Source of the DNA: Oscillospiraceae bacterium
GTDB lineage: Bacteria; Bacillota; Clostridia; Oscillospirales; Ruminococcaceae
Direction: 5' to 3'
DNA: 21,533 bases
Assembly: GCA_016297675.1 (NCBI GenBank)
Contig: JAEDGE010000012.1
Span: 1 to 21,533 of the forward strand
Shown: one piece after another, positions 15,011 to 21,533 of the stretch
How positions within the stretch are numbered: the first letter of the stretch is position 1
Layout: every line of letters begins with the position of its first letter
Notes under the pieces: generated by a model
Told to the model about the DNA's origin: nothing
Databases searched by the model: none
Seen by the model: only the letters and a program-made list of their open reading frames with translations
Made by a program: the position numbers and the translations under genes

Positions 15011-15133
15011 CCATGATGTAAAGTCATGCTTTTGGAAAATAACAGGACTACTGTCTGCGTCAAGCGGATGGGCTGCTGTATTTTATTTCTGTTCTCCGGA
15101 ACAGGTAAAAACAACAGAAAGAGGTGAAACTAC
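15011..15133 (+). promoter_or_regulatory. Structured 5' leader of rpmE, possible L31 autoregulatory leader
   Basis: The leader is about 120 nt, long for a 67-codon gene. It contains a 6-bp hairpin with a UCCG tetraloop (15089-15104) and a wobble-rich stem around GTCTGC/GCGGAT near 15054-15068. The ribosome binding site AGAGGTGA (15119-15126) follows. L31 leaders are known RNA autoregulation sites in several phyla; assignment here is inferred from position only. Confidence 0.4.
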
Positions 15134-15337
15134 ATGAAAAAGGGACTGCACCCGACTTTTGAAAAGACAACCATTACCTGCCACTGCGGAAACGTAATGG
15201 AGACGATGTCTACCAAGAAGGATATCAAGGTTGAAATCTGTGCAAAGTGCCACCCGTTCTTTACCGGTAAGCAGAAGCTGGTGGATACCGGCGGACGTGT
15301 TGACCGTTTCAAGAAGCGGTTTAATCTGGACAAGTAA
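15134..15337 (+). CDS. rpmE: 50S ribosomal protein L31, zinc-binding form
   Basis: Protein of 67 residues, a component of the large ribosomal subunit at the bridge to the small subunit. It begins MKKGLHPTFEKTTITCHCGN, the standard L31 start. The zinc ligands C16, C18, C36 and C39 are all present, so this is the C-plus (zinc-containing) type that can act as a zinc store. The C-terminus VDTGGRVDRFKKRF is typical. AGAGGTGA lies 7 bp before the ATG. It is transcribed from its own consensus promoter. Confidence 0.97.
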   Translation: MKKGLHPTFEKTTITCHCGNVMETMSTKKDIKVEICAKCHPFFTGKQKLVDTGGRVDRFKKRFNLDK

Positions 15338-15365
15338 GCGAACAGATCTTCTTCCCTGCGAAGAA

Positions 15366-15395
15366 ACAGATGGTGTTTGGATCCATCCCATCTGT
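15366..15395 (+). other. Hairpin after rpmE without T-run
   Basis: ACAGATGG (15366-15373) pairs perfectly with CCATCTGT (15388-15395) around a 14-nt loop. No U-tract follows, so it is probably a 3'-end stabilising stem ahead of the terminator at 15416. Confidence 0.4.
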
Positions 15396-15415
15396 ACGCA
15401 AACAGACCAACGGAG

Positions 15416-15450
15416 CAGGACGGTAAGCACGTATCTTACCGTCCTGTTTG
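15416..15450 (+). terminator. Probable terminator of rpmE
   Basis: A perfect 12-bp stem (15416-15427 with 15435-15446), 7-nt loop, then TTTGT. The short U-run suggests partial read-through, which may feed the next gene, since no promoter is seen before it. Confidence 0.75.
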
Positions 15451-15478
15451 TCTACACGAGGATAGGAGGGGCTTTTTT

Positions 15479-16120
15479 GTGGGATATCGAACGATTGCAG
15501 AACCAGTGAAAACCTCTTTTGTGGAGAAAAAATCAGAATTTATTGCCACGCTTGTTCCTGTGCAGACGGCAGAGGAAGCCATTGCCTGTATTGAAACCGT
15601 GCGGCGGGAAAATCGGAAAGCACGGCACAATGTTTATGCGTATATTTTGCGGGAAAACCACATGACACGCTATTCTGATGATGGGGAACCGCAGGGAACG
15701 GCTGGTGTACCGGTTCTGAATGTGCTGCAAAAGAATGAACTGACGGATGTTTGCTGTGTCGTGACACGATATTTCGGCGGCATTCTCTTGGGTGGCGGCG
15801 GTCTGGTGCGTGCGTATTCCCACAGTGCAGCACTGGCAGTGGAAGCCGCAGCCATACAGACGATGGTAGCCTGTCATCCTGTTACGCTGCAAATGGCATA
15901 TTCTCTGTACGGCAAGGTGTCCTATCGTTTGCCACAGCTGCCGATTTTGCAGCAGGATGCAGTCTTTGGAGATACGGTCACGCTTTCTCTGCTGGTGCCG
16001 GAGGAGTTGACAGCATCGTTTCAGGCGGATATGATTGAATTGACAAACGGAGAGATTTCTGTACAGGTCGATGCATTGCAGTATGCTGATTTTGCGGCAG
16101 TGGCAGATAGATTGCCGTAA
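15479..16120 (+). CDS. YigZ/IMPACT-family protein (UPF0029)
   Basis: Protein of 213 residues if started at the GTG at 15479, which has GGAGG at 15465-15469, 9 bp upstream. The N-terminal UPF0029/IMPACT domain shows KSEFIA, the strongly conserved DDGEPQGTAG motif, then TRYFGG and LGGGGLVRAYSHSA. The smaller C-terminal DUF1949-like domain follows from about residue 140. The bacterial members have no settled biochemical role; related eukaryotic proteins regulate translation through Gcn2. An upstream in-frame ATG at 15377 would run the protein through the rpmE terminator and is rejected. A run of six T sits between ribosome binding site and start. Confidence 0.9.
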   Translation: MGYRTIAEPVKTSFVEKKSEFIATLVPVQTAEEAIACIETVRRENRKARHNVYAYILRENHMTRYSDDGEPQGTAGVPVLNVLQKNELTDVCCVVTRYFGGILLGGGGLVRAYSHSAALAVEAAAIQTMVACHPVTLQMAYSLYGKVSYRLPQLPILQQDAVFGDTVTLSLLVPEELTASFQADMIELTNGEISVQVDALQYADFAAVADRLP

Positions 16121-16146
16121 AGGTGCGAAAAAATCCAAAATAGATT

Positions 16147-16434
16147 TGTTGACAACCTTGTTGACAAGATTTTCTTGTCAACAGAACTTTCTGAAAATTA
16201 CCAGTTCATTCATTGACAAGAAACAGTCTGGCACAGAACTTGTCCATCATCTTGTCAACACGAAATGTGCCGGAATTTCGGGCAGGAATCCAGTTTGTTG
16301 ACAAGCGTGACAAGCAATTCCCTATGGATTTGATTTGATAAAAAAGAGTATAATAGTAGGTTGTATACACGTATACATACACATATAGATTTTTCAGCGG
16401 TTGTCACCCCCGCTTGTCAACAAACTTGTCACAG
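16147..16434. repeat. Cluster of TTGTCAACA nonamers upstream of dgt-dnaG-rpoD
   Basis: Six exact copies of TTGTCAACA or its complement begin at 16147(-), 16159(-), 16175(+), 16252(+), 16296(-) and 16414(+). At least five weaker ones (sharing TTGTC) lie near 16213, 16240, 16305, 16401 and 16426. Three pairs are same-strand with a 12-bp period (16147/16159, 16240/16252, 16414/16426). Copies at 16159-16169 and 16173-16183 form a perfect 11-bp inverted repeat with a 3-nt centre. This is the main content of the 370-bp gene-free stretch 16121-16490. Binding protein unknown. Confidence 0.85.
16349..16377 (+). promoter_or_regulatory. Candidate dgt operon promoter with GTATAC dyad at the start site
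   Basis: A perfect TATAAT at 16349-16354 has no acceptable -35 box 16-18 bp upstream (sequence near TGGATT). Immediately downstream, GTATAC at 16363-16368 and 16371-16376 are arranged 8 bp apart, covering the predicted start near 16361. The pattern suggests a regulated promoter. The dgt ATG is 130 nt downstream. Confidence 0.5.
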
Positions 16435-16490
16435 GCAGGGCAGCAATGGCAGAAGAAGCTTTTGGAACCCGTTTTCAACGGAGGTGTGGG

Positions 16491-17480
16491 ATGACAATAC
16501 GAGAACAACTCGAACAGCAGGAACGGGAACGGCTGAGTCCCTTTGCCTGCCTGAGTGCGGAACAGGACAAACGCGAACGACCGGAATCGCCCTGCCCGTA
16601 TCGAACCGCTTTTCAGCGGGACAGAGACCGGATTTTGCATTGCAATGCCTTTCGACGGCTGAAGCGAAAAACACAGGTCTTTCTTTCCCCTGTGGGCGAC
16701 CACTACCGCACCCGACTGACGCATACACTCGAAGTGGCACAGATTGCAAGAACCATTTCCCGTGCCCTTTTCCTGAATGAGGACTTGACAGAAGCCATCG
16801 CACTGGGGCATGATTTGGGGCATTCTCCGTTCGGACACAGTGGCGAAGCGGTCTTGCATCAAATTTGTCCGCATGGCTATCACCATTATGAGCAAAGTGT
16901 CCGTGTGGTAACTTATATTGAAAAACAAGGAAACGGACTGAACCTGACAGAAGCCGTGCGGGATGGCATTCTTTGTCACACCAACCGGATTGCAGCAACC
17001 AGAGAGGGCTATATTGTCCGGCTTGCGGATCGGATTGCTTATCTCAATCACGACATTGAAGATGCGATTCGTGCCGGAATTCTGCGGGCAGAGGATTTGC
17101 CGAAGGAAGCCGTTGAACGTCTGGGCAGCACGAAAACCGAACGGATTACCACATTGGTCAGCAGTGTGGTGGCACATGGTGCGGAACAGATTGGCATGGC
17201 AGAAGATTGTTTACAGGCACAGGAACAGCTGCATACATTTATGTTTTCCAACGTATACTATAATCCTGTTGCAAAACGGGAAGAGAAAAAAGCAGAACAG
17301 CTGATAGAACAACTTTATTCTTATTTTGTAAAGCATCCGGAACGGATGTCGGAGGAGTATCAGCAGATTGCAAAGCGATTTGACCTGCACCGTGCGGTCT
17401 GTGATTATATTTCCGGCATGAGTGACGGATATGCGATTGATTTATATACAGAATTATTTGTACCGAAAAACTGGAAGTAG
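16491..17480 (+). CDS. dgt: dGTP triphosphohydrolase-like HD-domain protein
   Basis: Protein of 329 residues. HD hydrolases of this group remove triphosphate from deoxynucleotides, affecting the dNTP pool. The N-terminal PYRTAFQRDRDRILHCNAFR segment is the family's substrate-site signature. Metal ligands: H78 in THTLEVAQIAR, then H107-D108 in LGHDLGHSPFGHSGE, and the distal D in RLADRIAYLNHDIEDA. ATG at 16491 with GGAGGTG upstream; the frame is open from 16401, but that part overlaps the nonamer cluster and lacks a ribosome binding site. First gene of the dgt-dnaG-rpoD unit, 10 bp before dnaG. The preferred nucleotide cannot be told from sequence. Confidence 0.93.
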   Translation: MTIREQLEQQERERLSPFACLSAEQDKRERPESPCPYRTAFQRDRDRILHCNAFRRLKRKTQVFLSPVGDHYRTRLTHTLEVAQIARTISRALFLNEDLTEAIALGHDLGHSPFGHSGEAVLHQICPHGYHHYEQSVRVVTYIEKQGNGLNLTEAVRDGILCHTNRIAATREGYIVRLADRIAYLNHDIEDAIRAGILRAEDLPKEAVERLGSTKTERITTLVSSVVAHGAEQIGMAEDCLQAQEQLHTFMFSNVYYNPVAKREEKKAEQLIEQLYSYFVKHPERMSEEYQQIAKRFDLHRAVCDYISGMSDGYAIDLYTELFVPKNWK

Positions 17481-17490
17481 GTGACGGCAG

Positions 17491-19239
17491 ATGATTTCGG
17501 ATGTCTTTCTGGAGCAGCTGCGGACGGCTTGTCCGCTGGAAGAAATTGCACGTCCATATGTGGATTTGAAACGGCGTGGCAGAACGTATGTCTGCAACTG
17601 TCCCTTTCATTCAGAAAAGACACCGTCCTGTACCATATTTCCCGACACGCAGAGTTTTTATTGCTTTGGCTGCGGTGCAGGCGGCGATGTGATTACGTTT
17701 GTGCAGCGGATAGAAAATCTGGATTTTATGGATTCTGTGAAACTGCTGGCACAGAAGTGCGGCATGACAGTACCGGAACAGGAGGCAGACGCTGCACAGA
17801 CCAGAATGCGAAAGCGGATTCTTGCTGTAAATCGGGCAGCGGCGAATTTTTATTATCGGATGCTGACCGGCAGCGATAAGCGAGGATTGCAGTATTTTGT
17901 CAGCCGGCATTTGACAACAACGACCATCAAGAAATATGGTCTGGGGTTTGCACCGGATACTTGGGATGCCTTGACCAGTTATCTGCTGCAAAACGGTTTT
18001 ACCGAAGAGGAACTGGTGCTGGCGGATGTGGCACATCGTTCCAAACGGGGGACGCTTTATGATACATTCCGCAATCGGGTCATATTTCCGATTGTGGATT
18101 TACGGGGAAATGTCATTGGCTTCGGCGGAAGAGTCTTGGATGATAGCCAGCCGAAGTACCTGAATACCTCCCAGACACCGGTATTTGATAAGGGGAAAAA
18201 CCTGTTTTCACTGCAATTTGCAAAAAATGCCGTTACGAACACCTTGATTTTAGCGGAGGGATATATGGATGTGATTGCTGTGAATCAGGCTGGCTTTGAA
18301 AATGTCGTGGCAACTCTTGGCACTGCCATTACGCCCGATCAGGCAAGAAAAATTTCCCAGTATGCGAAAACCGTGGTGATTGCCTATGACAGCGATGCCG
18401 CCGGACAAAATGCGACACAAAAGGCGATGCGGCATTTCAGCGAAGTGGGCATACAGACCAAAGTCCTCCGAATGAAGGGGGCAAAGGATCCCGATGAATA
18501 TATTCAGAAATTTGGGGCAGAACGATTTCGGATGCTGCTGGAGGGGGCAGACGATGCCATCAACTTTCAGCTTGACCGCTGTGAAGTGGGATTGGATTTG
18601 CAGACGGAGAGTGGACGGGCGATGCTGTTGCAACGAGCAACAGAGGTTTTGGTGCAGATTTCCGATCCGGTCACACGGGATGTCTACCTGATGCGAACCG
18701 CAGAGAAATGCAATATTTCCGCTGATGTATTGCGTCTGAATGTGCAGCGGAAACAGAAAAAGCGACAGGAGATCCAGAAGAAAAAAGCGTTCAGCAATAT
18801 GGTGGAACACACGATTACTGCACAGCAGCTCGCACCAGTGCAAAATGGGATCCCAGCCGTTTCTTCCAGAACGGTAAAGGCACAGGAACGGCTGCTCTGT
18901 TATCTGCTGTCGCAGCCGGAGCAAATCTCATCTGTTGCTGCACAGGTGCAGGCGGAGCAATTTGGGGTTTCGTTTTATCGAAAGTTGTTCGAAACCTTAC
19001 AGGAACGAAGTCAGCAGGAAAAGGATTGTTCTATTTCTGCACTGGGTACAGTCTTTTCGCCGGAGGAAATGGGAACGATCAGTCGGCTGCTGAACTTAAA
19101 ACAGACTTGTCCAGTTAGTATGCAGGAAGTCACGGATTGTATTCAGCTACTGCAAACCGATTCTGCTGCACCGGAAACAGATGACGACCTACGCAGGTTG
19201 GTTGCACAAAAAATCAAGAAAAATCAAGCATGGCAATGA
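17491..19239 (+). CDS. dnaG: DNA primase DnaG
   Basis: Primase makes the RNA primers for replication and works with the DnaB helicase. Protein of 582 residues, family-typical. The zinc-binding domain is intact: C37, H40, C58 and C61 (CPFHSEKTPS and FYCFGCGAGGD). The catalytic core follows with YGLGFAPDTWDAL, FRNRVIFPI and FGGRVL. The TOPRIM residues are E256 in AEGYMD and D300/D302 in AYDSDAAGQN. The C-terminal helicase-interaction region runs from about residue 460. The ribosome binding site overlaps the dgt stop codon, indicating tight coupling. Confidence 0.97.
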   Translation: MISDVFLEQLRTACPLEEIARPYVDLKRRGRTYVCNCPFHSEKTPSCTIFPDTQSFYCFGCGAGGDVITFVQRIENLDFMDSVKLLAQKCGMTVPEQEADAAQTRMRKRILAVNRAAANFYYRMLTGSDKRGLQYFVSRHLTTTTIKKYGLGFAPDTWDALTSYLLQNGFTEEELVLADVAHRSKRGTLYDTFRNRVIFPIVDLRGNVIGFGGRVLDDSQPKYLNTSQTPVFDKGKNLFSLQFAKNAVTNTLILAEGYMDVIAVNQAGFENVVATLGTAITPDQARKISQYAKTVVIAYDSDAAGQNATQKAMRHFSEVGIQTKVLRMKGAKDPDEYIQKFGAERFRMLLEGADDAINFQLDRCEVGLDLQTESGRAMLLQRATEVLVQISDPVTRDVYLMRTAEKCNISADVLRLNVQRKQKKRQEIQKKKAFSNMVEHTITAQQLAPVQNGIPAVSSRTVKAQERLLCYLLSQPEQISSVAAQVQAEQFGVSFYRKLFETLQERSQQEKDCSISALGTVFSPEEMGTISRLLNLKQTCPVSMQEVTDCIQLLQTDSAAPETDDDLRRLVAQKIKKNQAWQ

Positions 19240-19275
19240 TGCGGCACTGTCCGCCTTGGAAAGGAACGAGGAATC

Positions 19276-20352
19276 ATGGAAGGAAAAACGACCATTGAAA
19301 AATTGATGGAACGAGGCAAATCAACAGGAAAACTGACGACAAAGGAAATCAGTGATGCACTGGAAGAACTGGACTTTGACGCAGACCAGCTGAACTCTTT
19401 TTATGACACCTGTGACCGGCTCAACATCGAAATCATTGATGATACCATACCGGAACTGACCGGTAAGGGCGGCGAAGTGGACTTGGTGGATGATTTGGAA
19501 ATGGCACTTTCCACAGAGGGCATTGCCATTGACGATCCGGTCAAGGTGTATCTGAAAGAAATTGGTCGGGTACCGCTGCTGTCCTCCGATGAAGAAACAG
19601 AATTAGCAATGCGAATGGCAAAGGGTGATACCAAAGCGAAAAACCGTCTGTCAGAGGCAAACCTTCGCCTTGTGGTCAGCATTGCCAAGAAGTATGTCGG
19701 ACGGGGCATGCAGTTTCTGGACTTGATTCAGGAGGGCAATCTCGGTCTGCTGAAAGCGGTCGAGAAGTTTGATTATACGAAGGGATTCAAGTTCTCCACT
19801 TATGCAACTTGGTGGATTCGGCAGGCGATTACTCGTGCGATTGCCGATCAGGCAAGAACCATCCGGATTCCGGTGCACATGGTAGAGACGATTTCCAAGG
19901 TGAAAAAGGTTTCGAGTCAGTTGCTGCACGAAACAGGGCATGACCCATCTGCGGAAGAGATTGCAGAAAAACTGAATATGCCGGCAGAACGGGTAAGAGA
20001 AATTATGCGAATTGCACAGGATCCAGTTTCACTGGAAACGCCGATCGGCGAGGAAGAGGACAGTCACTTGGGAGATTTTATTCCAGATGACGATGCACCG
20101 GCTCCAGCAGATGCGGCATCTCTCATGTTGCTGAAGGAACAGCTGAATGAAGTGCTTTCCACACTGACAGAACGGGAAGCAAAGGTATTGAAGCTGCGGT
20201 TTGGTTTGGAAGATGGTCGCTCCCGTACACTGGAAGAAGTGGGCAAGGAATTTGATGTGACCAGAGAACGTATCCGGCAGATTGAAGCCAAAGCACTTCG
20301 GAAACTGCGGCATCCAAGCAGAAGCAAAAAGGTAAAGGATTTTCTGGACTGA
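19276..20352 (+). CDS. rpoD: Primary sigma factor RpoD (SigA)
   Basis: Housekeeping sigma-70 factor directing RNA polymerase to the TTGACA/TATAAT promoters seen throughout this window. Protein of 358 residues. Region 1.1 is at about 5-55, region 1.2 from residue 86 (DDPVKVYLKEIGRVPLL), region 2 from about 124 with the -10-reading segment TYATWWIRQAITRAI at 175-189. Region 3 follows; region 4 starts near 297 (LTEREAKVLKLRFGLEDG) with the -35-reading helix VTRERIRQIEAKALRKLR. ATG at 19276 after AAAGGAACGAGGA. It lies 36 bp behind dnaG with no promoter visible between. Confidence 0.97.
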   Translation: MEGKTTIEKLMERGKSTGKLTTKEISDALEELDFDADQLNSFYDTCDRLNIEIIDDTIPELTGKGGEVDLVDDLEMALSTEGIAIDDPVKVYLKEIGRVPLLSSDEETELAMRMAKGDTKAKNRLSEANLRLVVSIAKKYVGRGMQFLDLIQEGNLGLLKAVEKFDYTKGFKFSTYATWWIRQAITRAIADQARTIRIPVHMVETISKVKKVSSQLLHETGHDPSAEEIAEKLNMPAERVREIMRIAQDPVSLETPIGEEEDSHLGDFIPDDDAPAPADAASLMLLKEQLNEVLSTLTEREAKVLKLRFGLEDGRSRTLEEVGKEFDVTRERIRQIEAKALRKLRHPSRSKKVKDFLD

Positions 20353-20354
20353 TG

Positions 20355-20381
20355 GGTTCCGCTACATAAGGCGGAATCTTT
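20355..20381 (+). terminator. Probable terminator of rpoD
   Basis: An 8-bp stem with one G-T wobble (20355-20362 with 20371-20378), 8-nt loop, then TTT. It begins right after the rpoD stop. The tail is short. Confidence 0.6.
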
Positions 20382-20421
20382 CTGGAATACCAATAAAATG
20401 TATTTTATTCATATAAAAATG

Positions 20422-20450
20422 TTGCATTTTTTGAAAAAACAGACTATAAT
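20422..20450 (+). promoter_or_regulatory. Sigma-A promoter for a structured RNA after rpoD
   Basis: TTGCAT (20422-20427), 17 bp, TATAAT (20445-20450). Start near 20457. The 380-bp gap 20353-20734 has no coding frame of note and holds this promoter, the RNA and its terminator. Confidence 0.7.
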
Positions 20451-20456
20451 AAAGAT

Positions 20457-20704
20457 AGCAAAGAGGCTTTCATGCAATTGTATAGTAAAGTCTGTTTGAG
20501 CAGACAGCAAGAGCTGTCGAGCAAACAACGATGGTATCATGATAGACTGGGAGTGTTTGCTAAGTGAGGAAGTGCGTGTTCATTCGAGCGGATACGTTAT
20601 GGAGCTTATGCAGCGGTTTCATATAAGCCGTGGCTCGAATAGACTTTTGTCGAATCAAAAATATGATAGAGTCAGCCCTGTGGTTTTTTCACGGGGCTGA
20701 TTTT
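20457..20704 (+). ncRNA. Candidate structured RNA of about 250 nt (leader or independent sRNA)
   Basis: It lies between a good promoter and a strong terminator and has no sensible reading frame. Visible stems: TGTTTG/CAAACA (20493-20498 with 20522-20527) enclosing GACAGC/GCTGTC (20503-20508 with 20513-20518) and an AAGA loop; ATTCGAGC/GCTCGAAT (20582-20589 with 20633-20640) enclosing CGGTTT/AAGCCG (20614-20619 with 20625-20630); and a long-range AAAGTCT/AGACTTT (20487-20493 with 20641-20647) that closes the whole domain. Its sequence matches no RNA class I can name: no T-box, 6S, SRP, tmRNA or common riboswitch core. The gene at 20735 follows the terminator by about 30 nt, so it could be an attenuating leader or a separate RNA. 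Confidence 0.6.
20672..20704 (+). terminator. Strong terminator of the structured RNA
   Basis: An 11-bp GC-rich stem with one G-U (20672-20682 with 20690-20700), 7-nt loop, then TTTT. It lies 30 bp before the start codon of the next gene. Confidence 0.88.
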
Positions 20705-20734
20705 GTAGAAAAAAGTTTTTAGGATGAAATGCAT

Positions 20735-21466
20735 ATGTCAAATTTTCTTTATGATGCGGCAATGTCTTTTGAGTATTTAAGAAATCATGACTTCCAGTTT
20801 ATTCTTGGTGACAGGAAAAGAAAAATTAGAATTTCTATCATTTCTTCTGATAAGTTGGAATTTACGCATGTGGTTGGATTAGATCATTTAAAGGATGTTC
20901 CAAGTGTGATTGGCAAAAATTCTTCTCAAAAAAAGTCGATTTATAATAAAATCATAAATCGTGAGATAACAGATGAAAACATATTAGATAGTAGTTATTT
21001 GTATTCTCCTATTAGCAAGGGCATGAATCCGGTTACAAAAGATTGTTATACAATTTTTGATCGAATTGAGCATGCATCGGCATTACATGGCTATCTGTTA
21101 AATGGATTTAAAGGAAAATTCTACAAATGGAATAGGAATAAATGTAGAATACAATTGCCAAATGGGGATATTTGCGGGACAAACATTCAGGCAGATTATC
21201 TACTTGTAATTCCAAATGAAAAAGTTCCACATGAAAAATATTATTTTTTCATGTATAAAACAAATAGAAATGCAAGTAAAGAGAAACCAATTGAATTACA
21301 TATTCATTCGGCATTCCCAGAGACGATTGATTTAGCAGCAGGGCAAGAAAAGCCATACACAATTTTACAAGAAAATCAAATTCATCGAGAAACAAAAGTA
21401 GTGCAGGAGATTCACACGCATCCATCCTATAAAAGTATGCAAAAACCATTACTTCCGATTACTTAA
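20735..21466 (+). CDS. AT-rich orphan protein, PBECR4 nuclease-like (tentative)
   Basis: Protein of 243 residues from the ATG at 20735, which has AGGA at 20721-20724, 10 bp upstream; the ATG at 20729 is an alternative. The N-terminal half has a pattern I associate with PBECR4, a predicted BECR-fold (barnase/EndoU/colicin/RelE-like) nuclease family: FTHVVGLDHLKDVPSVIGK, then YNKIINREITDENILDSSY, then FDRIEHASAL. The second half is a beta-rich segment (ADYLLVIPNE, YYFFMYKTNR, LHIHSAFPE). No signal peptide or membrane segment. Base composition is clearly more AT-rich than dgt-dnaG-rpoD, suggesting recent acquisition. No promoter of its own is obvious after the upstream terminator, so expression may depend on read-through. 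No antitoxin or immunity gene is adjacent. The family call is from memory and uncertain; function is unproven. Confidence 0.6.
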   Translation: MSNFLYDAAMSFEYLRNHDFQFILGDRKRKIRISIISSDKLEFTHVVGLDHLKDVPSVIGKNSSQKKSIYNKIINREITDENILDSSYLYSPISKGMNPVTKDCYTIFDRIEHASALHGYLLNGFKGKFYKWNRNKCRIQLPNGDICGTNIQADYLLVIPNEKVPHEKYYFFMYKTNRNASKEKPIELHIHSAFPETIDLAAGQEKPYTILQENQIHRETKVVQEIHTHPSYKSMQKPLLPIT

Positions 21467-21478
21467 GAATCATACATC

Positions 21479-21533
21479 TTATTTTTCTGTCTTTAAAAAC
21501 AGTTCCTGCTGCACACCAATTTCCCCCTTTAAG
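21479..21533 (-). CDS. Possible C-terminal fragment of a gene entering from the right edge
   Basis: The minus strand is open from the window edge to a TAA at 21481-21479, encoding the end LKGEIGVQQELFLKTEK. The composition looks like a real protein end, but 17 residues are too few to identify it. It would converge on the gene at 20735 with a 12-bp gap. Low confidence. Confidence 0.3.
   Translation of the reverse strand, partial: LKGEIGVQQELFLKTEK

Noticed and set aside
14871..15137. 88-codon plus-strand frame before rpmE
   Set aside because: It spans the perfect consensus rpmE promoter and the leader, has no ribosome binding site and no recognisable domain.
15377..15478. Longer N-terminus for the YigZ-family protein
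   Set aside because: It would translate through the terminator hairpin at 15416-15446; the GTG at 15479 has a strong GGAGG site and matches the usual family start.
16147..16434. CRISPR array or classical DnaA-box cluster
   Set aside because: The units are 9 bp, in both orientations and irregularly spaced, so not CRISPR. The nonamer differs from TTATCCACA at two positions, so DnaA boxes cannot be claimed without testing.
16401..16490. 30-codon N-terminal extension of Dgt
   Set aside because: It lies in the TTGTCAACA array and has no ribosome binding site, whereas GGAGGTG precedes the ATG at 16491.
20457..20704. T-box, 6S, SRP or tmRNA identity for the RNA after rpoD
   Set aside because: No T-box AGGGTGG core, no SRP tetraloop domain, no tmRNA tag frame, and the main closing stem is internal rather than joining the two ends as in 6S RNA.
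20457..20704. Tandem-repeat type III antitoxin RNA
   Set aside because: I looked for direct repeats of 20-40 nt and found only inverted complementary segments, so a classical ToxI cannot be claimed.

Overview
The window looks like chromosome of a cellulolytic, anaerobic Firmicute close to Ruminococcus (R. flavefaciens-like; Oscillospiraceae). The reasons are: secreted GH9 cellulases carrying dockerins joined by nearly pure threonine linkers, a leucine-rich-repeat dockerin protein, [FeFe]-hydrogenase maturases, Gram-positive type ribosome binding sites, and a dgt-dnaG-rpoD gene order. The genus is an inference from protein architecture; no search was run. No tRNA, rRNA, CRISPR array, insertion sequence or phage structural gene was seen.

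Layout. (1) 1-960: terminator of an upstream gene, then a DUF4261 gene with its own promoter. (2) 970-3690, minus strand: a hydG-hydF operon for H-cluster assembly from a perfect consensus promoter. (3) 3703-11885, plus strand: three secreted dockerin proteins, each with its own consensus-like promoter: GH9 with two dockerins around a cohesin-like beta-sandwich; a BspA-type LRR protein with a threonine linker of about 230 residues and a different dockerin; and GH9-CBM3c-dockerin. The first two end in clear Rho-independent terminators. None is visible after the third, so the GtrA-family gene and the beta-CASP nuclease gene behind it may be read through. (4) 14282-16120: nitroreductase, rpmE (L31) with a 120-nt leader, and a YigZ/IMPACT gene starting at GTG. 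(5) 16121-20381: a 370-bp control region packed with TTGTCAACA-type nonamers, then dgt, dnaG and rpoD. (6) 20422-21466: an apparent promoter-structured RNA-terminator unit directly in front of an AT-rich orphan gene resembling the PBECR4 nuclease-like family. A possible gene fragment enters from the right edge on the minus strand.

How it fits together: the GH9 enzymes and LRR protein are candidates for assembly on ruminococcal scaffoldins to attack plant fibre; the hydrogenase maturases belong to the disposal of fermentation electrons as H2; dgt-dnaG-rpoD is a housekeeping replication/transcription unit. The most unexplained parts are the nonamer cluster before dgt, the RNA/nuclease-like unit at the right end, and the dockerin-cohesin-dockerin order in the first cellulase.
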